Shown here: piece by piece, positions 1-6,802 of the stretch
How the letters are laid out: every line of letters begins with the position of its first letter
Position numbering within the stretch: the stretch's first letter is position 1
DNA from: a virus
DNA: 28,273 nt
Virus record (IMG/VR): IMGVR_UViG_3300033153_004940
Coordinates: 1 to 28,273 of that record
Strand: one strand, 5' to 3'
Position numbers and translations under genes: made by a program
Notes under the pieces: model-generated
Told to the model about the DNA's origin: nothing
What the model saw: only the letters and a program-made list of their open reading frames with translations
Databases searched by the model: none

Positions 1-1
1 G

Positions 2-562
2 GAGTATTGGAAAAGAGTAATGCGGGCAGAGAAAGACGTATTTGGTGATGTGTCTTTTATAAAAGCCAACAGTCTAATATTAAAGATGGGTGATATTAAT
101 AATGTCAAATCTGACATATTCAAAGAGGCGTTAGAAGCGGATTATATAATAACTTTTGGCTGTTCATACATTAAGAAACCCTTAATAACAGAACTAATAA
201 AGCGTAAGGCAATCAATATACACATGGGGCTTAGTCCGTATTACCGGGGATCAGGTTGTAACTTCTGGGCCTGCTATGATGGCAATTACGACAAGGTAGG
301 TGCTACTATCCACTTGTTAAGCGAAGGACTTGACAGCGGAGATATGTTATTTACGGCAACGCCAGAGCCGGTTGATGACCCGTTTGAATTAGGCATGAGG
401 GCAGTAGAAACAGCGCATAAGGCGTTAATGAGCAACATAGTGTTTGGTCTTATTAACAGCGTTTCACCAAAGAAACAAAACAAGCAATTAGAAATAAGAT
501 ACAGCCGTTACTCAGACTTTACAGATAAGATAGTAACCGAATACCTGGGGAGGTTAGAATGA
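2..562 (+). CDS. Formyltransferase, sugar N-formyltransferase-like (5' end cut by window)
   Basis: This is the C-terminal part of a formyl_trans-family enzyme, which moves a formyl group from 10-formyl-tetrahydrofolate to an amine. The frame is open to the window edge, so the start lies upstream; the ATG at 20 is probably internal because the N-terminal part of the fold is missing. Counting from that ATG, the active-site residues are Asn66 and His68 in INIHMGLSPYYRG and Asp105 in GLDSGD, the Asn-His-Asp triad known for this family. The HMGLSPYYRG form, in place of HPSLLP, recalls formyltransferases found in polysaccharide clusters more than housekeeping tRNA enzymes; this comparison is from memory. 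It overlaps the next gene by ATGA, so it belongs to this operon. The substrate is unknown. Confidence 0.8.
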   Translation, partial: EYWKRVMRAEKDVFGDVSFIKANSLILKMGDINNVKSDIFKEALEADYIITFGCSYIKKPLITELIKRKAINIHMGLSPYYRGSGCNFWACYDGNYDKVGATIHLLSEGLDSGDMLFTATPEPVDDPFELGMRAVETAHKALMSNIVFGLINSVSPKKQNKQLEIRYSRYSDFTDKIVTEYLGRLE

Positions 563-897
563 AAGCATTGATATTGTTGTTGATGTTATGTGGGTTGGCA
601 AAGGGGGCAGTTCAGGATACAATTATTTGGCCCGCAACATCTGTCTTGACAATTATTGTCAAACATTGGGACGAATACCAAAATACTGACGGCGTTCTCG
701 ATAGCTGTGAGCATTGTTTTGTAACTGCCGATAGCTCATGGCAAGATACTGCGAAGGTGATGCAGGTGTTTTGTGGTGACAATATGGACGGGTCATATTC
801 CTGCGATACAGTATATAGGAAATCTAATAAAATATATTATTTCTACGATAAAACTTTTGACGGCTTCATGGAATTTATAAGGAGCAAAAAGGATTGA
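559..897 (+). CDS. Small exported protein, unknown function
   Basis: The product has 112 residues. It opens with a charged residue and a leucine-rich stretch (MKALILLLMLCGLAKG), which reads as a Sec signal peptide with cleavage probably near AKG or GA. The mature part has a CEHC pair and two more cysteines, which suggests disulfides in the periplasm or outside the cell. I recognise no family. The start overlaps the previous stop by ATGA, and its own stop is shared with the TTG start of the radical SAM gene, so the three genes look translationally coupled. A small exported protein between two enzymes could be a partner or an unrelated moron gene; nothing decides. Confidence 0.6.
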   Translation: MKALILLLMLCGLAKGAVQDTIIWPATSVLTIIVKHWDEYQNTDGVLDSCEHCFVTADSSWQDTAKVMQVFCGDNMDGSYSCDTVYRKSNKIYYFYDKTFDGFMEFIRSKKD

Positions 898-2174
898 GAG
901 TATTATTAGTAGCATACGACAACGGCTCTTACACCCATTGGTTCCCACAGGGGTTAGGATACATAGCTACAGCACTAAGGAAAGACCACGAAGTTACTAT
1001 CTACAACCAGGACTTACACCATTATCCTGACAGCCATTTAACCGACTATCTCAATAAGCACAGGTTTGACATGGTAGGTGTGGGAGTGTGTGGTGGGTAT
1101 TATCAGCATCAAAAACTAATATCAATATCTAAAGCTATTAATGAGTCTAACCAAAGGCCGCATTATGTTATAGGTGGTCACGGCCCATCACCGGAACCGC
1201 AGTACTTTCTTGACCAGACAGGTGCAGACAGGGTGATAATCGGAGAGGCAGAAAATGCTATTATAAACTCAGAAGAGCCGGTTAACATAGACGCTTTCCC
1301 TGCTTATGACTTATTTCCTATGGAATATTACAGGCTGTTACGTATGCCACATTGCAAACCTACAGACTTTGTTATGCCCATCTTATCAGGCAGGGGCTGT
1401 CCGTTTCAATGCACATTCTGTTACCGTATGACCAACGGTATAAGGCTTAGAAGTACTGAAAGTATTGTAGGGGAAGTCAAGTTACTCAAAAGAAACTACG
1501 GTATTACATATATAGCGTTTGCAGATGAACTATTAATGACCGGACCGCAACGCACTATAGAGATATGCGAAGCCCTCTTACCCTTAGACATAAAGTGGGA
1601 CTGTAATGGTCGTTTAAATTATGCCTCACCCAAAATATTAAAACTAATGAAACGTTCTGGCTGTGTATTTATTAACTATGGTATAGAGTCATTAGACAAC
1701 CAAGTATTAGAGAACTACAATAAGAAACTAACCGAGCAACAGATAATTAACGGAGTAGAGGCAACCTTAAAATCAGGCATAAGCCCCGGTCTAAACATAA
1801 TATTTGGTGGTATAGGTGACACCGCAGAGACGCTAAATAAGTCAGTTGATTTCCTGTTAAAATATGACGACTGTACCCAGATGAGGACTATCAGGCCGGT
1901 AACACCGTACCCAGGATCACCGCTATATGATACAGCAATTGAGAGAGGCTTACTAACCGGGCCGGAAGACTTTTATACTAAACATACTAATTCAGACCTG
2001 TTATCCGTTAACTTTACGAATCTTACAGATTCAGTGTTTCACCAATCATTACTAATAGCTAACACTAAGCTTATAAACAACTACTTTATTAACAAGAAGC
2101 GTTACATGACAAAGCAATCAGTAGATTTATACCTAAACAACAATACTAATTTCAGAGGTTACAGACAGTCATAG
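894..2174 (+). CDS. B12-binding-domain radical SAM protein
   Basis: The product has 426 residues in two domains. Residues 1 to about 130 look like a cobalamin-binding Rossmann domain, with GVGVCGGYY and then GGHGPSPEP followed by RVIIGEAE, the usual layout in B12-dependent radical SAM enzymes. From about residue 155 comes the radical SAM barrel, with the cluster motif GRGCPFQCTFCYR (CX3CX2C) binding a 4Fe-4S cluster and SAM. The family does difficult methylations, ring changes and other radical chemistry; the substrate cannot be read here. The start is TTG, chosen because GGAG lies at 881-884 and the codon overlaps the previous stop. Its neighbours are a formyltransferase and exported proteins. 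Such enzymes are uncommon next to terminase genes. Confidence 0.88.
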   Translation: MRVLLVAYDNGSYTHWFPQGLGYIATALRKDHEVTIYNQDLHHYPDSHLTDYLNKHRFDMVGVGVCGGYYQHQKLISISKAINESNQRPHYVIGGHGPSPEPQYFLDQTGADRVIIGEAENAIINSEEPVNIDAFPAYDLFPMEYYRLLRMPHCKPTDFVMPILSGRGCPFQCTFCYRMTNGIRLRSTESIVGEVKLLKRNYGITYIAFADELLMTGPQRTIEICEALLPLDIKWDCNGRLNYASPKILKLMKRSGCVFINYGIESLDNQVLENYNKKLTEQQIINGVEATLKSGISPGLNIIFGGIGDTAETLNKSVDFLLKYDDCTQMRTIRPVTPYPGSPLYDTAIERGLLTGPEDFYTKHTNSDLLSVNFTNLTDSVFHQSLLIANTKLINNYFINKKRYMTKQSVDLYLNNNTNFRGYRQS

Positions 2175-2183
2175 GAGGTTGAA

Positions 2184-2630
2184 ATGAAAATGCTGATTTT
2201 GTTGTTTTGTATTAATATTTGTGGTGCACAATTTAGAGGTTTTGGTGAACAGTCGTATCATTGTATTTATAAGAGCTGCAATATATGCGGCATAGACCTG
2301 TATGCTTATAAAGAAAGCAGCGATTATACGTTTTATGGTGACAATATGCCGGGATACAACCACACCTATCGCCCATCTTGCAAGTGTGAAAACCCCGAAA
2401 AAGCCTATGGTCTTCATATTACCTATGGGCCTATATGCGATTCGTGCTATTTCGTATTAGACAAAATGGGCAATTATATAAAACAACAATGGGATAAGAG
2501 AATTGAAGAAATACGGAAAGAGCATGTCGAATCAAGGATAATGTATGACAAAAAGCGGTACAATGAAGTGGTTCAACAGAAAGAAAATGAAATAAAAAAG
2601 CTTAAAAGAGAACTAGATATATTAAAATAA
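2184..2630 (+). CDS. Exported cysteine-rich protein with C-terminal coiled coil
   Basis: The product has 148 residues. It starts with a short hydrophobic leader (MKMLILLFCINICGAQ), probably a signal peptide. The middle carries paired cysteines (CNIC, CKC, CDSC), consistent with a small zinc-bound or disulfide fold. The last 50 residues are rich in Lys and Glu in a heptad-like pattern (QQKENEIKKLKRELDIL), a likely coiled coil. An AGGAGG ribosome site at 2173-2178 overlaps the stop of the radical SAM gene and fixes the start. I do not recognise a family. It is the last gene before an intergenic promoter-like element, so it probably ends the upstream transcription unit. No terminator hairpin is obvious after it. 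Confidence 0.6.
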   Translation: MKMLILLFCINICGAQFRGFGEQSYHCIYKSCNICGIDLYAYKESSDYTFYGDNMPGYNHTYRPSCKCENPEKAYGLHITYGPICDSCYFVLDKMGNYIKQQWDKRIEEIRKEHVESRIMYDKKRYNEVVQQKENEIKKLKRELDILK

Positions 2631-2645
2631 CAGCCCTAAAAATAA

Positions 2646-2705
2646 TTACAAAATATTATCATTATAAAACTAACCCTTGAATAATACCATGAGACTGCTT
2701 ATTAT
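2646..2705 (+). promoter_or_regulatory. Promoter-like element, copy A (before small terminase)
   Basis: The layout is TTACAAAA, 3 bases, TATCATTAT, 11 bases, TTGAATAAT, 14 bases, TATTAT. The -35-like TTGAAT (2677-2682) and -10-like TATTAT (2700-2705) are 17 bases apart, which fits a sigma-70 promoter. The same blocks with the same spacing recur at 6732-6791. Transcription would start near 2712 and give a leader of about 28 bases before the ATG at 2740. The upstream blocks could be an activator site or UP-like element (inference). Confidence 0.65.
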
Positions 2706-2739
2706 ACTATCGATATTGATATTTTTACCCATTAACAAT

Positions 2740-3255
2740 ATGCTTAATGATAGACAAAAACAATTCTGCTTAGAGTACTTAGTTGACCTCAATGCCACAC
2801 AGGCCGCTATCCGTTCTGGATATTCAACAAAAACAGCAGGTTCAGTCGGTTCGGAAAACCTTACTAAACCTGAAATCGTAAAGGAAATCAAGAAGCAGAT
2901 AGACAAAACCCAAGACCGCACAAAGGTTAAGATAGACCGCATTGTAAAAGAGTTAGAGAAGATAGTCTTTTTTGATATCAAATCAATAGTAAAAGATTAC
3001 AATGAGTGTGGGGTCACTTTTCACACAATAGACAATATAGACGGTGCAACTATAGCCCATATATCAGAGAAACACAACACTAAGGACGGTATTATCTATA
3101 TAGACATGAAGCCACATGACAAGCTAAAGGCCATAGAGTTGCTTGGTAAGCACTATAAGATGTATACAGATATGACGGGCCTTGACCCAGGCACAGTAAC
3201 AACGCCTCTCAAAGAGATAGTAGACCAATTAAAGAAAGACGGGCTTAATGTATGA
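2740..3255 (+). CDS. terS: Terminase small subunit
   Basis: The product has 171 residues. The opening NDRQKQFCLEYLVDLNATQAAIRSGYS is the typical helix-turn-helix start of Terminase_2-type small subunits, which bind phage DNA and hand it to the large subunit for packaging. The rest is helical with a central oligomerisation region, and the length is normal for the family. The frame is open further upstream to TTG 2677 and ATG 2689, which would add a hydrophobic stretch. I reject those starts because family members begin near the DRQ motif and because the extension lies inside the promoter-like element. There is no Shine-Dalgarno sequence before 2740, unlike most genes here. It ends by ATGA overlap with the next gene. 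The large subunit lies 2 kb away, separated by unrelated small genes. Confidence 0.88.
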   Translation: MLNDRQKQFCLEYLVDLNATQAAIRSGYSTKTAGSVGSENLTKPEIVKEIKKQIDKTQDRTKVKIDRIVKELEKIVFFDIKSIVKDYNECGVTFHTIDNIDGATIAHISEKHNTKDGIIYIDMKPHDKLKAIELLGKHYKMYTDMTGLDPGTVTTPLKEIVDQLKKDGLNV

Positions 3256-3491
3256 CAAGAGTAATTATAAAGTATAAAGATGGTAGGCGAGGGGGTTTTG
3301 ACCTTAAGTTTACCGCCGGTTTTAGGGTACACGATTTAGGCTCATGTGACAATATGATAACCGTTGCGGTGATGGGTTCAACATATCACTATGTAAAACA
3401 GGAATATAGCAGGTCTGCACCAGAAGGATATATGGTTGATAACTATGATGAAATACTAGAAAAGCTAACTAATTACTTCTATGGGATTTAA
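3252..3491 (+). CDS. Small protein, unknown function
   Basis: The product has 79 residues, no signal peptide or membrane segment, and alternating beta-type and aromatic residues. A basic patch (KYKDGRRGG) lies near the N-terminus and the last 15 residues look helical. I recognise no family. The start overlaps the terminase small-subunit stop by ATGA, which supports translation by coupling. It is followed directly by tiny membrane-protein genes. The reading frame is otherwise supported only by its tight packing. Confidence 0.55.
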   Translation: MTRVIIKYKDGRRGGFDLKFTAGFRVHDLGSCDNMITVAVMGSTYHYVKQEYSRSAPEGYMVDNYDEILEKLTNYFYGI

Positions 3492-3494
3492 GGT

Positions 3495-3578
3495 ATGAGG
3501 CTTATCACTTGGATAGTAGCTGTATTATTCTGTATAGCTATATGGGGTACGGTGTTTTATTTACTTTATACTTGGTGA
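3495..3578 (+). CDS. Tiny single-pass membrane protein (27 residues)
   Basis: The frame ATG 3495 to TGA 3576-3578 encodes 27 residues, nearly all in one hydrophobic helix (TWIVAVLFCIAIWGTVFYLL) with an Arg before it. A membrane peptide is the natural reading. It starts 4 bases after the previous stop and ends 5 bases before the next gene's ATG, so it fills the gap exactly as a coupled gene would. TAAGG just upstream may serve as a weak ribosome site. Its function is unknown; small phage membrane peptides often affect lysis or superinfection. The evidence is position and composition only. Confidence 0.45.
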   Translation: MRLITWIVAVLFCIAIWGTVFYLLYTW

Positions 3579-3583
3579 GGCAC

Positions 3584-3781
3584 ATGAGAAAAGCAATTAA
3601 AGACTGTACTGCCTACAGGGACGGTAGATGCAGATTCAACCCTTTTTCGCCAGAGTCAAAAGGCGAATATGGTGAATGCTGGGGTGAGCAATGCCCTATC
3701 ATATACTGGTCTAAGCTGTTCGGCATAACAGAAGAAAAGCGTGAACAGATAATGATTAACCTGGAAAAGATAGATATTTAA
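3584..3781 (+). CDS. Small cysteine-containing protein, unknown
   Basis: The product has 65 residues from ATG 3584, which has GGTGAGG just upstream. A longer frame from TTG 3509 is possible but would run through the tiny membrane gene, so I prefer the short form. Four cysteines in two pairs (CTAYRDGRC and CWGEQC) and a proline-rich middle suggest a compact metal- or disulfide-stabilised fold. The C-terminal 25 residues are probably helical. It has no signal peptide and no recognised family. The stop TAA is shared with the ATG of the following lipoprotein gene. Confidence 0.5.
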   Translation: MRKAIKDCTAYRDGRCRFNPFSPESKGEYGECWGEQCPIIYWSKLFGITEEKREQIMINLEKIDI

Positions 3782-3936
3782 TGAAACGCATTGACCTTGT
3801 AAGGGGTGCTATTTTAACGCTCGTTCTGGTGCTTTTACTTGTAGCAAGTTGCCATATGGCATCTACGGGTCTTCCTTATCTGTCAAAAGAAAGAGAGGTG
3901 GGATGGGTAGAAACAATTTTATTGCTTATATTTTAG
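3781..3936 (+). CDS. Tiny predicted lipoprotein (51 residues)
   Basis: The ATG at 3781 shares a base with the preceding TAA. The product has Lys and Arg at the start, a long Leu/Val stretch (ILTLVLVLLL) and a lipobox VAS-C near residue 24, so signal peptidase II processing is likely. About 28 residues remain, with a second hydrophobic run at the C-terminus (ETILLLIF). Small lipoproteins of this kind include outer-membrane spanins, but no matching inner-membrane partner overlaps it, so that role is only a possibility. The stop overlaps TAGGAGG, the ribosome site of the next gene. Confidence 0.5.
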   Translation: MKRIDLVRGAILTLVLVLLLVASCHMASTGLPYLSKEREVGWVETILLLIF

Positions 3937-3947
3937 GAGGAGTTTAG

Positions 3948-4517
3948 ATGTGGGATGAACGCTATGAGCAAATAAGGGGTCATAACTGGTATAAGCCTCT
4001 GTACAGAATAGAGAAGAAATACGCTAAATTACGCTTTGAATTGGTATCTGCCTATATTAACGACAATGTAAAGCCGGGAATGGTTGTAGCAGATATAGGC
4101 TGTGGTAATGGCACTTATTTTGAACTGTTAAGGGCTTGTGGTGCTAAGATCATAGGATTAGACATAATGCCCATGGCTGGGGTGATGTTACACGACATAG
4201 TAAGAGAGCCGATACCGCCTGTTGACCTAGCCTTATGTATAGGAGTTTTACCCTACCATAAAGACTATATAAGCATACTACGCAACATACTGCCTTATAC
4301 AGATAAGCTACTGTTTGATTTCTTGGATAAGCACAGCCCCACAAACATATTAAGACGCATAATCAGGCCTTTGAATGTACGGGGTGTACATTTCCAGGAT
4401 AAGTGGCAGATGGGTTGGGCATTAATGGGCGGCTACATTAAGTACACTAAACGAGGCACCGGCTGGATGGTAGAGTGGAAAGCCGGAGAGAACCATATAT
4501 CCCCATTATTCGCATGA
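3948..4517 (+). CDS. Class I SAM-dependent methyltransferase
   Basis: The product has 189 residues. Motif I is ADIGCGNG at residues 48-55, and the acidic end of the second strand (IGLDI) supplies Asp72 for the ribose of SAM. After that the fold is short (DLALCIGVLPY in the motif IV region), like small methyltransferases of secondary or sugar metabolism. There is no DNA-methylase catalytic motif (no DPPY or PCQ), so base methylation is not favoured. TAGGAGG at 3934-3940 sets the start. The stop overlaps the start of the second formyltransferase by ATGA, so the two are probably made together and may act on one substrate. Confidence 0.82.
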   Translation: MWDERYEQIRGHNWYKPLYRIEKKYAKLRFELVSAYINDNVKPGMVVADIGCGNGTYFELLRACGAKIIGLDIMPMAGVMLHDIVREPIPPVDLALCIGVLPYHKDYISILRNILPYTDKLLFDFLDKHSPTNILRRIIRPLNVRGVHFQDKWQMGWALMGGYIKYTKRGTGWMVEWKAGENHISPLFA

Positions 4518-5200
4518 AAATCTGTTATATGGGTGGTGGCAATCTAGGGGCAATGTGCCTACAACACCTGTTAGATCGGGGCTATGAGGTATCGTATGCG
4601 CTAGGTGACGAGTTTATTAAGGGAGTGTGTTACAAGCAAGACATAGGGGTTGTAGCGCTTAATGGCCTTGTATATCAAGATGACACAGACTTGATCATAT
4701 CAGTGCAGTACCCATACATATTAAAGAAAGAGCACATATCAAAGGCAAGCAGGGCTATTAATCTACATATGGCACCACTACCGGAATACAGGGGTTGTAA
4801 CCAGTTCTCGTATGCCATTATAAACAAAGACAATTCCTTTGGTACGACTGTCCACGAACTGACAGAGAGGGTAGACGAGGGCATGATATTGGCTGAAATG
4901 CGCTTTGGTATAGCCGGCCGGATATGGGTAAAAGACTTGTACAACCTGACGGCAAAGAAGTCCTACCAGATGTTTAAGGCTGCAATAGGCAAGATAATAG
5001 ACGGTTCGGTTAAGGGTAAGGTGCCGGTGGGTAAAGGGTCTTACCATTACAGAAAAGAGATAAATGAGTTAAAAAAGATAGACTTAAGCTGGCCCAAAGA
5101 GAAGATAGAACGTTATATAAGGGCCACGTATTTCCCACCTTTTGAGCCTCCCTATGCAGAGGTAGCAGGAAAGAAGGTGTATTTCACCTTTGAGCCTTGA
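4514..5200 (+). CDS. Formyltransferase, second copy (sugar N-formyltransferase-like)
   Basis: The product has 228 residues from ATG 4514, which forms ATGA with the methyltransferase stop; a start 13 codons earlier would lie inside that gene. The N-terminus KICYMGGGNLG is a nucleotide-fold start. The triad is Asn83 and His85 in INLHMAPLPEYRG and Asp121 in RVDEGM. HxAPLPEYRG is close to the form I recall from dTDP-amino-sugar formyltransferases. The C-terminal part (FPPFEPPYAEVAGKKV) resembles the second domain of ArnA- and Fmt-like enzymes. It is only distantly similar to the first formyltransferase, so the two are not a recent duplication. The likely role is formylating an amino sugar or other amine with 10-formyl-THF. 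Confidence 0.85.
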   Translation: MKICYMGGGNLGAMCLQHLLDRGYEVSYALGDEFIKGVCYKQDIGVVALNGLVYQDDTDLIISVQYPYILKKEHISKASRAINLHMAPLPEYRGCNQFSYAIINKDNSFGTTVHELTERVDEGMILAEMRFGIAGRIWVKDLYNLTAKKSYQMFKAAIGKIIDGSVKGKVPVGKGSYHYRKEINELKKIDLSWPKEKIERYIRATYFPPFEPPYAEVAGKKVYFTFEP

Positions 5201-6440
5201 AAACACCTTATCTAAGTTCGGCATATCACCTCGCCACATATCCGGCCTAAAAGACTTCTTTGCCTCAAATAAGCTAATATACTTCATGCATGGGGCTATA
5301 CGTGCCTCAAAGACAGATGCACAGATACTAGCGCATATCATACAGTGTACAGAGCATCCAGGTGAGTACTTTGCCATAGGCAAGACTCTGGACTCCCTTA
5401 AGCGTAATGTATTAGAGGGTGAGCGTAAATTCAAGTATTGGCTTGGCCCTCAATGCTACCATAAGGGCGATAATATACTAGATATTGAGGGGTCAATAAC
5501 CTATTTCTTAGGTGCTAATAATATAGAGGCAGAGAGTAAGATCAGGGGTGGTACGTTCCATGGTGGTCTACATGACGAATTACCCTTATTACCCAAGAAC
5601 CTCGTTAAGCACAGCATAGGGCGTTGTTCTAAGCCTGGTGCAAGGATGTTCTGGGCCGGTAATCCCGAGAGTCCGTATCATTGGGCTAAGACTGATTACA
5701 TAGATAACAACCCAGACGTGTTATCCCGCAGCTTTAAGCTGTATGACAATCCTAGCCTCACCCAAGAATACATAGACAGGCTTTCAAGGCAGTATACAGG
5801 CATATGGAAACAACGCTATATAGACGGCCTTTGGGTAGTGGCAGAGGGGCTTATATACACCTCATACAAGCCAGATGTACATAACTATACACAAGACATT
5901 GTATATTATGATGAGGCGCTAATAGGCATAGACGTTGGTAGTGATTGGCCTACCTGTTATGAGTTAATCAAGAAAAAAGAGAATAAGTACTTTAATGATA
6001 ATGAGTGGTGGCACGATCCAAGGGAAACGATGGTAATTAAGACTATAACGACATTAGTGAACAACCTGGAGCAGTTTGTTAATGTCTATGTTCCAGAGCA
6101 TATACCATTGAGAATATACGTAGATGAGACAGCAAGGGAGTTTATAGCCGAATGTAGGCAGCGGGACCACCGGGTAAGCGGTATATTAGAGGCTACAACC
6201 AAGAACCCTACAGACAGAGTACAGCACGTAGATGCCCTATATGGTACAAACAGGCTGTTTCAGCACAAGACTAGAACCCCTGTAGCAAGCAGAGAGAACA
6301 CCTATTACATATGGGATGAGAAGAAAGCAGAGAAAGGGGTTGACCTACCCGGCAAGAGTGCCGATATCCACGCAGTAGAGGCTAGGGATTACGCCTTATA
6401 TATGGATAGCCTTAGTTCAGAACCAGGAAATATAAGATAA
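5190..6440 (+). CDS. terL: Terminase large subunit (packaging ATPase and nuclease)
   Basis: The product has 416 residues and starts at TTG 5190, overlapping the formyltransferase by 11 bases; AAGGTG lies 10 bases upstream. The ATPase domain has a Walker A-like HGAIRASKT (residues 34-42), a Walker B ending in LHDE (127-130) and the coupling motif FWAGNPESPYHW. The nuclease domain starts at IGIDVG (Asp248), with YVDETA (Asp312) and ADIHAVEARDYAL (Asp392, Asp400) giving the acidic metal ligands of the RNase H fold. It pumps DNA into the procapsid and cuts concatemers. Walker A is odd: Ser stands where the Gly before Lys is usual. The length is at the short end for the family. Confidence 0.92.
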   Translation: MSLENTLSKFGISPRHISGLKDFFASNKLIYFMHGAIRASKTDAQILAHIIQCTEHPGEYFAIGKTLDSLKRNVLEGERKFKYWLGPQCYHKGDNILDIEGSITYFLGANNIEAESKIRGGTFHGGLHDELPLLPKNLVKHSIGRCSKPGARMFWAGNPESPYHWAKTDYIDNNPDVLSRSFKLYDNPSLTQEYIDRLSRQYTGIWKQRYIDGLWVVAEGLIYTSYKPDVHNYTQDIVYYDEALIGIDVGSDWPTCYELIKKKENKYFNDNEWWHDPRETMVIKTITTLVNNLEQFVNVYVPEHIPLRIYVDETAREFIAECRQRDHRVSGILEATTKNPTDRVQHVDALYGTNRLFQHKTRTPVASRENTYYIWDEKKAEKGVDLPGKSADIHAVEARDYALYMDSLSSEPGNIR

Positions 6441-6450
6441 AGGAGAAAGA

Positions 6451-6696
6451 ATGAGCAAAAAACAGACAACCAAATATCATTATCAAGCGATATATGCTGA
6501 CGGCACCTTCATTAAGGCCGGATGGGTTTACAACAAATACAGGGGAACAAGAGCAGATAAAATTAGATTGAAGATAAAGAGCGCCAATCCAGGTGGCAGT
6601 CAAGATTTTTTAATGCGCAAAGATGAGGCATTATGTATTATTAATGGCCTTAGTAAAATATTGACAATGGAAAGCTTGGGTTATTTTAAGAAATGA
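6451..6696 (+). CDS. Small protein, unknown function
   Basis: The product has 81 residues with a good AGGAG at 6441-6445. It is basic at both ends, with a beta-rich middle (YHYQAIYADGTFIKAGWVYNK) and a helical end. It has no signal peptide, membrane segment or known motif that I can see. It is the last gene before the second promoter-like element, a position equal to that of the gene at 2184-2630 before the first element. Confidence 0.6.
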   Translation: MSKKQTTKYHYQAIYADGTFIKAGWVYNKYRGTRADKIRLKIKSANPGGSQDFLMRKDEALCIINGLSKILTMESLGYFKK

Positions 6697-6731
6697 AAAG
6701 GCTTAAAAAGAAGTAATATCCGCTAAGGCAG

Positions 6732-6791
6732 TTACAAAAACCTATCATTATCTGTACCTCTATTGACTAATCCCGTCTATTCGTATATTAT
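6732..6791 (+). promoter_or_regulatory. Promoter-like element, copy B (before portal)
   Basis: The layout is TTACAAAA, 3 bases, TATCATTAT, 11 bases, TTGACTAAT, 14 bases, TATTAT. The -35-like TTGACT (6763-6768) and -10-like TATTAT (6786-6791) are 17 bases apart. It matches copy A at 2646-2705 block by block with identical spacing. Transcription would start near 6798, only about five bases before the portal ATG at 6803, so the portal message may be nearly leaderless. Confidence 0.68.
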
Positions 6792-6802
6792 TAGTCTTGT
6801 AT

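Noticed and set aside
3509-3583. Longer start (TTG 3509) for the cysteine protein at 3584
   Set aside because: It overlaps the 27-residue membrane gene in another frame, and the ATG at 3584 has a better ribosome site.
3948-4517. DNA base methyltransferase identity for the methyltransferase
   Set aside because: No DPPY/NPPY or PCQ catalytic motif is visible; the protein looks like a small-molecule or sugar methyltransferase.
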